DNA from: Peptococcaceae bacterium
GTDB lineage: Bacteria > Bacillota > Desulfitobacteriia > Desulfitobacteriales > Syntrophobotulaceae
DNA: 5,908 nt
Assembly (NCBI GenBank): GCA_012523535.1
Contig: JAAYII010000393.1
Span: 1-5,908, forward strand
Reading direction: 5' to 3'
The position numbers and the translations under genes are program-made. Below the pieces are notes generated by a model. The model was not told where the DNA came from. It saw only the letters and a list, made by a program, of their open reading frames with translations, and did not search any database. Of this stretch, positions 1 through 5,692 are shown piece after piece; positions within the stretch are counted from its first letter, which is position 1, and each line of letters begins with the position of its first letter.

Positions 1-486
1 GAGGCCCGCGAAGGCATGATGTTCGCCGCATCTCTTGGCGGTATTTCCATGTCAGGACCCCTGTGCCACCTGGCCCATGATACTGGTAAACTTCTCGCCG
101 TAAAGTACCATATAGCGCACGGAAACGGAAATGCAATATTTCTTCCTCAGGTTTTGGATGTCATTGCTCCCGCAGTTCCGGAAAAAGTTAAAGATGTTGC
201 TATTGCGCTCGGCGGAGAAGTGCCCCCAGATGCAACTCCTGCGGAGATAGGAAAAATCGCCTGTGAAACGGTTCAGAATCTTATAAGAAAACTTAAGCTT
301 CCTATGCTTCGTGAGTTAGGTCCAAAGCTTGGCTTTACAAAAGAGGATCTCCTCTCATACATTCCCGAAGGTGTCGTAGCTACCCAACAGGTTCTGGTTA
401 ATCTCTACGGCGAGGGTACATCGCCCATTCCGGTTACAAAAGAAATCATTGAGACAATTATTTCACGGTCATACGATGAAAACTAA
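1..486 (+). CDS. Iron-containing alcohol dehydrogenase, C-terminal part (5' end outside window)
   Basis: Frame 1 is open from the first base to TAA at 484-486 and gives 161 residues. The family is usually about 380-400 residues, so roughly the first 220, including the NAD(P)-binding domain, are missing. Residues 19-49 show the family's metal-site region: GPLCHLAHDTG followed by HGNGNAIFLP. In group III Fe-dependent dehydrogenases this region supplies two of the histidine ligands of the catalytic metal. The remainder is the helical C-terminal domain. The expected role is NAD(P)-linked interconversion of an alcohol and an aldehyde in the cytoplasm; the substrate cannot be told. Relative to FucO, the stretch between the His cluster and the HG motif seems a few residues longer, so which of C22, H23 and H26 lines up with the first histidine ligand is uncertain. 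The gene converges on the end-joining genes. Family assignment is firm; the specific enzyme is not. Confidence 0.9.
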   Translation, partial: EAREGMMFAASLGGISMSGPLCHLAHDTGKLLAVKYHIAHGNGNAIFLPQVLDVIAPAVPEKVKDVAIALGGEVPPDATPAEIGKIACETVQNLIRKLKLPMLRELGPKLGFTKEDLLSYIPEGVVATQQVLVNLYGEGTSPIPVTKEIIETIISRSYDEN

Positions 487-590
487 ATTATTAAAAAATC
501 ACCGGGCATCACCAGCCGATCCACGTAGAGGAAACAGTCAACCTGGAAGGGTTCGAATAAAGCACTGAATGTAAAAAACCGGTAAACAAT

Positions 591-618
591 GAGGAATCGT
601 GTTAAGGCACGATTCCTC
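591..618. terminator. Convergent hairpin terminator between the dehydrogenase and LigD-polymerase genes
   Basis: GAGGAATCGTG (591-601) and CACGATTCCTC (608-618) form a perfect 11-bp stem with a 6-base loop. The hairpin starts 4 bases beyond the polymerase stop and about 104 bases beyond the dehydrogenase stop, which suits a shared bidirectional terminator. The flanking T-tracts are short on both strands (TTATT on plus, ATTGTTT on minus), so efficiency is uncertain. Bases 487-590 hold nothing else recognisable. Confidence 0.65.
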
Positions 619-622
619 TTAT

Positions 623-1513
623 TCACTTCAGTTGTTGTTGATTAAGAAAAAAATCTTGCCAGGGATCCCGGGCGCCGATTCTCTGCAAGGCCTCCACCAT
701 TTTGATCTCGTCTGGAGCAACCTTATCCAGCTCATCCCAAGAGATGGGCATGGACACGCTAGCTCCTTCCCGGGCTCGTAGAGAATAGGGGGCGATGCTG
801 GTGGCACCCCGGCCGTTGCGAATCCAATCTATAAAAATCTTTCCTGCCCGTTTGACCTTCCGCACATTGCTGGTATAACGGTCCGGCCACTTTTGTTCCA
901 TTACCTGAGCTACCCTTTTGGCAAAACTGCTGAAGGCTTCCCAGGAAACGGCAGGTTTTAAAGGAACCACCACATGGTATCCTTTGCCGCCGCTGGTTTT
1001 AAGGTAGGAGTTCAAGGCGAGCTCGTCCAAAATGTTTTTTAAGTCCAGTACACCTTGACGCACTTGCTTTAAATCCATTCCCTCGTCAGGATCAAGGTCA
1101 AAGACCATCATATCCGGTTTTTCCAGTTCGTCCACCCGGCTGCCCCAGATATGAAATTCCAGGGTACCCATTTGGGCTTCACTGACTAATCCGATTTTAC
1201 TCTCCAAATAGAAAAAATATTCCGTTTCACCCTTGCTGCCGATAACCGGGACGGTGACCACTTCCTTGCTGCCCGGACCGGGATGTTTCTTATAGAAGCA
1301 GGCTTGGCTAATACCCTTTGGGCAACGGACAATGCTTAGAATCCTTCGGCTTATATAAGGCAGCATGCGCTCAGCCACTTGGGCATAATAGCGAACCACA
1401 TCGCCTTTGGTGATCGGCGGGTTTTCATATATTACTTTGTTAGGGTTTGTAATCCTGATTCCTTCGATCATCATGCCGTCGGCCCTTATGCTGTCATTTG
1501 CCTTTCCTTCCAT
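623..1513 (-). CDS. Stand-alone LigD-type polymerase domain (NHEJ primase-polymerase)
   Basis: This 296-residue protein is a single archaeo-eukaryotic-primase-type PolDom, the size of the polymerase module in multidomain LigD. The three catalytic motifs are intact: motif I FDLDPDEG with D139 and D141, motif II SGGKGYH at 174-180, and motif III FIDW with D229. These sit at the places of the Mycobacterium tuberculosis PolDom metal-binding aspartates (137, 139, 227). K26 and K36 may match the lysines that bind a 5'-phosphate at the break; this is an inference from spacing. The RNGRGATSIAPYSLRAR segment at 232-248 is also typical. The family adds ribo- or deoxynucleotides at aligned DNA ends in Ku-dependent end joining. 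No ligase or phosphoesterase domain is fused. The ATG at 1513 has AAGAAAGG upstream with a 9-base gap. The gene follows the phosphoesterase gene by 29 bp, so they are probably cotranscribed. Annotators often call it LigD or 'DNA polymerase domain-containing protein'. Confidence 0.95.
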   Translation of the reverse strand: MEGKANDSIRADGMMIEGIRITNPNKVIYENPPITKGDVVRYYAQVAERMLPYISRRILSIVRCPKGISQACFYKKHPGPGSKEVVTVPVIGSKGETEYFFYLESKIGLVSEAQMGTLEFHIWGSRVDELEKPDMMVFDLDPDEGMDLKQVRQGVLDLKNILDELALNSYLKTSGGKGYHVVVPLKPAVSWEAFSSFAKRVAQVMEQKWPDRYTSNVRKVKRAGKIFIDWIRNGRGATSIAPYSLRAREGASVSMPISWDELDKVAPDEIKMVEALQRIGARDPWQDFFLNQQQLK

Positions 1514-1542
1514 AGTTTTCTACCTTTCTTAAAAGCTCCCCT

Positions 1543-2142
1543 TTACTTTTTATCTTCACCCGCTTCAATTTCCCCCATGGTTCGTCCGGTTCTGATGCTG
1601 GTGGTAAAGCCTGAAACTCCGTCCTCGCTCTGAGCATATTCATCTTTTTCTTTCAGGAACAGCCAGTTAAGTTTGTTTAATTTGCTTTTGTTTTTAAGCT
1701 GCACCAGGGCCCATCGGCCTTTAAGCCTTTGCCCTTTAAGAACAAACCTAAGTATACCGTCCCGCAGCCCTTCGGCCACGTCCCCCAAAGGCTCCCAGTA
1801 TCCTTCATCCCAGAGCATAACCACTCCGCCGCCATACTCCCCTTGGGGAATGGTTCCTTCAAAATTCCTGTATTCCAGAGGGTGATCCTCCACTTGGACA
1901 GCCAACCGTTTGTCTCGGGTATTATAAGAAGGTCCTTTGGGTATGGCCCAGCTCAAAAAGACTCCGTCCCATTCCAGCCGCAAATCATAATGATCCCGGC
2001 GGGCCAGGTGATGCTGAACCACAAACCTTAAAGATCCTTTAGCCGCTTCTTCCTTGCCCTCGGGCTCCAAGGTCCTGGCGAAATCCCTTTTCCGGTTGTA
2101 CTCCCTTAATTTCTCAACCATATAACATGCCGTTTCCTTCAC
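1543..2142 (-). CDS. Stand-alone LigD-type 3'-phosphoesterase (DNA end processing)
   Basis: This 199-residue protein matches the phosphoesterase module of bacterial LigD. In end joining that module removes 3'-phosphates and trims 3'-ribonucleotides to leave a ligatable 3'-OH. Residues matching the Pseudomonas aeruginosa active site are visible: R19-D20 and E26 in KRDFARTLEPEG, H45, H51, D53 and R55 in the HLARRDHYDLRLE block, then H87 and Y91 in EDHPLEY. The segment FEGTIPQGEYGGG (94-106) is also characteristic. The tail SIRTGRTMGEIE (182-193) resembles the linker after this domain in fused LigD proteins. The start is uncertain. The open frame reaches a GTG at 2142 with only a weak upstream purine run. 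An ATG at 2121 (192 residues) has AAGGAA upstream at rather long spacing, and all catalytic residues are kept either way. It is the first gene of a pair with the polymerase domain. Confidence 0.93.
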   Translation of the reverse strand: MKETACYMVEKLREYNRKRDFARTLEPEGKEEAAKGSLRFVVQHHLARRDHYDLRLEWDGVFLSWAIPKGPSYNTRDKRLAVQVEDHPLEYRNFEGTIPQGEYGGGVVMLWDEGYWEPLGDVAEGLRDGILRFVLKGQRLKGRWALVQLKNKSKLNKLNWLFLKEKDEYAQSEDGVSGFTTSIRTGRTMGEIEAGEDKK

Positions 2143-2191
2143 TTAATTTTTCTTAATTCTCTTTGGATCTTCATCTTATATAGTGTTTTAT

Positions 2192-2220
2192 ATTATAATG
2201 TCATTTTTATAATCTCTTAA
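2192..2220 (-). promoter_or_regulatory. Candidate housekeeping-sigma promoter for the end-joining gene pair
   Basis: On the minus strand, TTAAGA (2220-2215) and a perfect TATAAT (2197-2192) are separated by exactly 17 bases. The -10 lies about 50 bases before the GTG and about 70 before the alternative ATG of the phosphoesterase gene. The -35 matches the TTGACA consensus at 4 of 6 places. The surrounding DNA is very AT-rich, so a chance match is possible. The rest of 2143-2312 contains no gene; on the minus strand it is a purine-rich tract with several AGGAG-like motifs. Confidence 0.45.
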
Positions 2221-2312
2221 TATTCTCCTATATTTTTTTCTCCTTAAACATTATTTTCTCCTTGTCCTGTCGTTTTAATATCATCCGGTATCTTTTCCTT
2301 GCACTCAAAATA

Positions 2313-3401
2313 TTATTTACCCGCCAACAAGATCTGGGTCTCATTGAGAGTTATGCTTTGAACCTTCTTTACATCCAAAAGTTTTTTCATCTGCATGTTC
2401 AAGACATATTTATTTCCGTGGATGGAGCTTCCCCAGCCAAAGGCATCCTCCGGAGTCAGCACCGTTCCGTCTTTTAGAGTTATGGCTGAAATCCTAATCA
2501 AATCTCCCTTAAAATCAGGGGGTATCAAGTCAAATTTTTTGAAATAGTTGCCACTGATATGAACATTAACGGCAATGGGAGAAATATCCACCCTATTCAC
2601 TTTGACGGTTTCTCCATGGATAATTAAGTCCTGGTTAACATGGTATTGAAGGGAATTATCCTGATAATTAAGTTGCCACTTCAGCTCCCAGTTGCCCGGA
2701 ACGTCGATTACATAATCCCCTTGTGCCGGTTCGTAATGGAGCAGATCTCCAAATCGCACTTTTATCACTTTCCTGTTGATATCCTTATTGGCATGCAAAG
2801 ATAATAGCATGGTTCCTTTATTATCTTCATCAGAGCCATCATCGAGAAAGTCGCAGGAGTATCCCATTCCTGTAGGTTCCTCTTTCCCGCTAAATTCAAC
2901 AATAAGCCCATCAAAGCGGGAGTTGGGGCCCAGGGTTATTCCTTCCGGAACAGTAACTTCAAACAAGACATAGATATTGTTGGCATCTCCCAAAGTCTGA
3001 ATGGCTTTAATGGTTACTCCGTTTTGTTCTATTTGTACATTGGGGTTCATTCCGCTGCCTTCCAACAGCGCACTATTGTCCTGATTAATTTCTAGATAGG
3101 CGGAAATTCTATGGTCCCATTGAAAAACCTCTGCCGCCACTGCCGTGGAGGCAAAGACCAGGACTGCAGCTACAGCTGCTGCCAGAATTTTCCATCTTTT
3201 GTTCTTGCCGGTTTTAATACCCAGGGGCAATTGATTTTGTTCTTCTCTTTCCTTTTTTATTCTACTCAAGGCCAGCTTAAGGATCCTTTCTTTCTCCTCC
3301 GGGGTAAGTTCTCCAACTAGAAGCTCTGAGCCGTCCATTAAGTTCATGGTTTCCCGTTCCTGAATACTATCCAACATTTCATGGATTTGTTTCTTCATCA
3401 T
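2313..3401 (-). CDS. DUF4179 membrane anti-sigma factor, probable partner of the adjacent ECF sigma factor
   Basis: With the start at 3401 this protein is 362 residues. It has a charged cytoplasmic N-terminus (1-66), one hydrophobic segment at about 71-90 after the basic KNKRWK, and a large outside domain starting EVFQWDHRISAYLE. That order is the DUF4179 architecture found in Bacillota beside ECF sigma genes. The expected role is to hold the sigma factor at the membrane until a signal outside releases it. No catalytic motif is seen. The open frame continues 55 codons upstream, but that part lies inside the sigma gene in another frame. The first plausible starts are tandem ATGs at 3401 and 3398 behind AAAGGGG (gaps of 5 and 8 bases); the second has the more usual spacing and would give 361 residues. 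The gene overlaps the sigma gene by about 20 bases, implying translational coupling. No clear terminator follows it. Function is inferred from family and context. Confidence 0.85.
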   Translation of the reverse strand: MMKKQIHEMLDSIQERETMNLMDGSELLVGELTPEEKERILKLALSRIKKEREEQNQLPLGIKTGKNKRWKILAAAVAAVLVFASTAVAAEVFQWDHRISAYLEINQDNSALLEGSGMNPNVQIEQNGVTIKAIQTLGDANNIYVLFEVTVPEGITLGPNSRFDGLIVEFSGKEEPTGMGYSCDFLDDGSDEDNKGTMLLSLHANKDINRKVIKVRFGDLLHYEPAQGDYVIDVPGNWELKWQLNYQDNSLQYHVNQDLIIHGETVKVNRVDISPIAVNVHISGNYFKKFDLIPPDFKGDLIRISAITLKDGTVLTPEDAFGWGSSIHGNKYVLNMQMKKLLDVKKVQSITLNETQILLAGK

Positions 3402-3957
3402 ATATTCCCCTTTCCATGAGAGACTGACGCAGTTTGTTTTTACCGTAATACAAGCGATTTTCCACCTCTTTGGGTTTAAGACCGAGCCGGGTGGCAATAT
3501 CTTTGACTTTGGCAAAGAAGAAATAGCGCAGGATAAAAATAGACCGGTCCGGTTCCCCCATCTCATTCACCGCTTCGTGGAGAATATGTGCGATCATTTT
3601 TCGGTAAAAATGGGATTCCACATCTACTTCGGTTTCGATTTGTACTTCCTCGATGGGCAAGACCGGAGCTTGTTTTTGCAAGCTTCTTCTCTTATCCAAA
3701 GCTGTATGCCGGGCAATTCCATAAAGATAACTTTTCAGGGAATGCTTTTGGTCATCTTGAAAACGATGAATGGAACGCCAAAGGCCCACAATACTGTCTG
3801 CTGCGGCTTCTTCGATATCTTCCGGCCGGCAATCGAATAAGATATTTCGACAAATGGTCATAACTGGTCCACCGTAAATTTTTAGTACCAGTTTTACACC
3901 TTCCTCCGGGTTGTTTTGAAGGAGCTGTATTATCTCTTTGTCATGTTTATCCAACAT
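3379..3957 (-). CDS. ECF-type RNA polymerase sigma factor
   Basis: This 192-residue protein has the two-domain layout of an ECF sigma factor. Region 2 spans about 21-91 (VLKIYGG ... EDIEEAAADSIVGLWRSIHRF ... SLKSYLYGIARHTALDKRR) and binds the polymerase and the -10 element. Region 4 spans about 126-180, with a helix-turn-helix in AKVKDIATRLGLKPKEVENR for -35 recognition. The linker at 93-120 is acidic, and no extra C-terminal domain is present. ATG 3957 is chosen over the upstream ATG at 4008. The sequence AGGAGAAAGGAAACCTAT precedes 3957 with AAGG 8 bases away, whereas 4008 has no ribosome site and would add 17 residues outside the conserved fold. The last codons overlap the start of the DUF4179 gene, the usual sigma/anti-sigma arrangement. 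The regulon is unknown; such systems commonly respond to envelope stress and often activate themselves. Confidence 0.92.
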   Translation of the reverse strand: MLDKHDKEIIQLLQNNPEEGVKLVLKIYGGPVMTICRNILFDCRPEDIEEAAADSIVGLWRSIHRFQDDQKHSLKSYLYGIARHTALDKRRSLQKQAPVLPIEEVQIETEVDVESHFYRKMIAHILHEAVNEMGEPDRSIFILRYFFFAKVKDIATRLGLKPKEVENRLYYGKNKLRQSLMERGIYDEETNP

Positions 3958-3962
3958 ATAGG

Positions 3963-3975
3963 TTTCCTTTCTCCT
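3963..3975 (-). promoter_or_regulatory. Ribosome binding site that fixes the sigma factor start
   Basis: On the minus strand AGGAGAAAGGAAA lies directly before ATG 3957. The inner AAGG is 8 bases from the start codon and the outer AGGAG 13 bases. It lies inside the 17-codon upstream extension starting at 4008, and is the reason for rejecting that extension. Confidence 0.7.
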
Positions 3976-4023
3976 AGTAGGTCGGGTGATATCAAACCTG
4001 TTTTTCATTGTTAATAACTAATA

Positions 4024-4065
4024 CAAAAAAATAGGTTATTGAAAAGTACTTTTCAATAACCTATT
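4024..4065 (-). terminator. 36-bp perfect palindrome plus T-tract, probable terminator of the lipoprotein gene
   Basis: Bases 4030-4065 are an uninterrupted perfect palindrome: AATAGGTTATTGAAAAGT followed at once by its reverse complement. Read on the minus strand, the second arm runs into seven T residues, as in an intrinsic terminator with a long AT-rich stem. It lies about 107 bases beyond the lipoprotein stop and about 70 bases before the sigma start. It also contains TTGAAA and TATTTT 17 bases apart on the minus strand, so it could double as a promoter or operator for the sigma gene. The terminator role is the simpler reading. Confidence 0.65.
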
Positions 4066-4127
4066 CGTAAAAATAATGGGTTTTCACTTAATGTTTTAAG
4101 GATTTAACTTAATTAATTAGTGCAAAG

Positions 4128-4164
4128 ACAATTAACAATTAAACAGTTAACAGTTAAATAGTTG
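4128..4164. repeat. Short degenerate 7-bp tandem repeat
   Basis: The tract reads ACAATTA twice (4128-4141), one A, ACAGTTA twice (4143-4156), one A, then ATAGTTG (4158-4164). The five units are related heptamers and lie just past the stop of the lipoprotein gene. It lies in AT-rich DNA and may be a simple-sequence tract of no function. Confidence 0.5.
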
Positions 4165-4172
4165 TAATCAGT

Positions 4173-4739
4173 CTAAAACTCTTTTCCGTCTATGCTTCCT
4201 GTAAATTGTCCATTGCTAACAGTAAACCAATGGGTGGCGCCGTCTATAAACGATTTCGGGTCGGGGGGACTTCCAAAAATGGAAACCGGTTCTGAAGACA
4301 CTTTATCATATCTTGCCATGGAGCCATCGGTCCCTTTATATATCATTTTATAGTTACATAGTGCCGTTATAGGTGTAAAGTTTTCATGTCCGATAATACT
4401 TTCTAAATGATATTGGGCGGCGTACCCGCCATCGATGGCCACGTATTCAAAGAGAAGATCAAAAACGCCATCTTTGTAAACCTCTAGGCGCAAGGAATCA
4501 GTTTTTTCATCATACTTGATTTTAAGCTCCAATTCATTGCCCTGGCTATTGGTACCCGTAAGCAAGTATCCTGTGGCTTCATCATAAGTCAATTGGGCAT
4601 CATTCGCCCAGCCTTGTTTCAGCATTTGATTTTCCGTCGCAATATCAAATTTGCCGGTGGTATCCACTGACAGCCCTATAAAATCCAAAGGCAAAACATA
4701 GTCAAAAATATTGGCATCAAACACAGAAACTGTTGGCAA
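4173..4739 (-). CDS. C-terminal domain of the interrupted lipoprotein (no independent start supported)
   Basis: This stretch of 188 codons would begin with TTG 4739. No Shine-Dalgarno site precedes it and the frame is open 16 codons further upstream to the TAA, so it is better read as the distal part of the interrupted gene. The sequence is rich in beta-strand-like alternating segments, such as YLLTGTNSQGNELELKIKYDEKTDSLRLEVYKDG and LFEYVAIDGG, and has few charged clusters. It has no transmembrane segment and one cysteine. This fits an extracytoplasmic beta-rich domain. No enzymatic motif was recognised and no family can be named. Confidence 0.45.
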   Translation of the reverse strand: MPTVSVFDANIFDYVLPLDFIGLSVDTTGKFDIATENQMLKQGWANDAQLTYDEATGYLLTGTNSQGNELELKIKYDEKTDSLRLEVYKDGVFDLLFEYVAIDGGYAAQYHLESIIGHENFTPITALCNYKMIYKGTDGSMARYDKVSSEPVSIFGSPPDPKSFIDGATHWFTVSNGQFTGSIDGKEF

Positions 4740-4787
4740 ACCAGGACCGACAATCTCATGTTCTTGATCTACAACATAATCATTGAA

Positions 4788-5033
4788 TTAGGTCCTTACT
4801 TCTTTAAAAGCTCCAAAACTTTGGTTTACCATTTTTTGACCGCCACCAACCTCAGCGGAATCTTTAGACTGTTCCGTCTGCTTCTGCTGATTTTGCTGTT
4901 CGGCCTGAGCAATCTCTTCCTGTCCGGTTTTTTCACCGCTTTGTAAGCTGCTACCGGTCGTATCACTCTTACCGCAGGCGGCAATTGAAAATACCATTGC
5001 CAATGTAATAATCAAAATGAATAGTTTATTCAT
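4788..5033 (-). CDS. Lipoprotein N-terminal fragment, the piece translated without readthrough
   Basis: Eighty-one residues. Residues 1-20 are a lipoprotein signal peptide: a short basic start, a hydrophobic core LFILIITLAMVFSI, and the lipobox IAAC with the lipidated cysteine at 20. Residues 21-66 are a flexible linker rich in Gln, Glu, Lys and Ser, typical of the tether between a lipid anchor and a folded outside domain. Nothing in the fragment looks like a folded functional domain, so a product ending here would be a bare anchored tether. Read together with the downstream part it makes sense as the start of a surface lipoprotein of about 286 residues. Confidence 0.7.
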   Translation of the reverse strand: MNKLFILIITLAMVFSIAACGKSDTTGSSLQSGEKTGQEEIAQAEQQNQQKQTEQSKDSAEVGGGQKMVNQSFGAFKEVRT

Positions 5034-5167
5034 AAAAAATCCTCCTCTTTGCCTAAGTTTAAATTTTCCCTGTGACGTTTTTATTTATGGAATCACCGAA
5101 GCTCAAGCCTCAACTTTAACCGGTAGTTTGGGTTCGTCAGTGAACTAATTCGTCTTGTTATTGCCCA

Positions 5168-5280
5168 ACGGAATTATTTATACCTATGACTTATATTTTA
5201 TTAACCGGCATGTAAAGAAAATAGATTGAATGTTGTTAAAATTAGTAAGAAAAATGTTCTTCGTAAAAAAATGCCAGGCT
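5168..5280. repeat. Diverged direct repeat, copy A (intergenic/terminator module)
   Basis: This stretch aligns with 5693-5806 with a single one-base gap and, by eye, about three quarters or more identical bases. The shared blocks are ACGGAATT, TATTTTATTAACCG, TGAAT, AGTAAGAAAAAT and the A7 tract next to a GCC-rich hairpin arm. It follows the PAS-only gene as copy B follows the AraC-type gene. Most of the gene-free stretch 5047-5264 is this repeat. Bases 5047-5167 hold only the lipoprotein leader, with no convincing promoter match. Confidence 0.75.
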
Positions 5281-5300
5281 AGCATTTATGCTTATGGCAT
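5265..5300 (-). terminator. Intrinsic terminator overlapping the stop of the PAS-only gene
   Basis: On the minus strand ATGCCA (5300-5295) pairs with TGGCAT (5276-5271), with an inner AGCA/TGCT stem, and is followed directly by a run of T residues. The first arm is the last two codons of the PAS gene (Met-Pro) and the stop codon lies inside the hairpin. Such overlap of coding end and terminator is unusual. Confidence 0.7.
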
Positions 5301-5666
5301 AAACACAATTACGCCGTGGGTAATTCTTTTATTATCGGCAGAGAGAGGAAAAATAACAGCCTTATGGAAACGATCGGGCTGGGTTGCGCTCTGTTTGGTA
5401 ATTCCTGAAAACATGGCAAAAGGGTTCTTTAAATCCTCTAAAAAAAAGGTATCTCCGGCAAAAACTCGGGTGACACCTGTAGCCAGCTGCATATCGGTGA
5501 TTTTGTACAATAAAATGCGGATAGCCTCATTCCCCGGATCCAGAGCATATCTTCGAATTTCCGTCTCAAACGCCCTGTTTACCAAGGTTATATTATATTG
5601 CGGTGTAAATATGGCGATGGGATAAGGAAAAAAATCAATAATCTGGCAAAAAAGCCTATCGTTCAT
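5292..5666 (-). CDS. Small PAS-domain protein, possibly the sensor remnant of a duplicated AraC-type regulator
   Basis: A 124-residue protein that is essentially one PAS fold. The segment IIDFFPYPIAIFTPQYNITLVNRAFE at 9-34 has the usual N-terminal strands and the N-x-A-F signature. The final part AVIFPLSADNKRITHGVIVFM (103-123) has the closing PAS strands. No DNA-binding, kinase or membrane segment is present. PAS domains bind small ligands or cofactors, or mediate dimerisation; no specific ligand is visible. ATG 5666 has a strong AAGGAG with a 7-base gap. An AraC-type regulator tail lies immediately upstream, and both genes are followed by the same repeat. One explanation is that this is a tandem copy of a PAS-AraC regulator that lost its helix-turn-helix part. 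A genuine stand-alone PAS protein is the alternative. Confidence 0.75.
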   Translation of the reverse strand: MNDRLFCQIIDFFPYPIAIFTPQYNITLVNRAFETEIRRYALDPGNEAIRILLYKITDMQLATGVTRVFAGDTFFLEDLKNPFAMFSGITKQSATQPDRFHKAVIFPLSADNKRITHGVIVFMP

Positions 5667-5692
5667 AAAAAAGCTCCTTCCCAGCCAATCAG

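Larger units (their letters stand above)
4173..5033 (-). pseudogene. Lipoprotein gene interrupted by an in-frame TAA stop
   Basis: One reading frame runs from ATG 5033 to TAA 4173, 286 codon positions, broken only by a TAA at 4790-4788 (codon 82). The part before the stop carries a lipoprotein signal peptide. The part after it is open for 204 codons at once (FNDYVVDQEHEIVG onward), has no start with a ribosome site, and continues like the same secreted protein. This is what a single nonsense substitution in an intact gene would leave; CAA to TAA, restoring VRTQFND, would be one C-to-T change. The ribosome site AGGAGG at 5041-5046, 7 bases before the ATG, is excellent. The frame is otherwise clean, so the change is recent, a sequencing error, or tolerated by readthrough. 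TAA is not the pyrrolysine or selenocysteine codon. The protein family was not recognised. Confidence 0.75.

Noticed and set aside
540..570. tRNA-like GGTTCGAAT near 550-558
   Set aside because: It resembles a T-loop, but no flanking stem pairs and no anticodon or acceptor arms can be drawn.
1379..2031. Plus-strand frames opposite the end-joining genes
   Set aside because: They are shadows of the two catalytic-motif-bearing genes, with low-complexity Pro/Ser/Leu-rich products.
3402..3566. 55-codon upstream extension of the DUF4179 anti-sigma gene
   Set aside because: It lies wholly inside the sigma factor gene in another frame, shows no domain character, and good ATGs with a ribosome site occur at 3401/3398.
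3958..4008. 17-codon upstream extension of the sigma factor
   Set aside because: No ribosome site precedes ATG 4008, and the strong ribosome site for ATG 3957 lies within this stretch.
4737..4739. TTG as start of an independent gene
   Set aside because: It has no Shine-Dalgarno site, and the frame is open upstream to the TAA and continuous with the lipoprotein frame.
5230..5625. 131-codon plus-strand frame opposite the PAS gene
   Set aside because: Its protein is rich in basic residues with no recognisable fold, whereas the opposite strand gives a clear PAS domain with a strong ribosome site and terminator.
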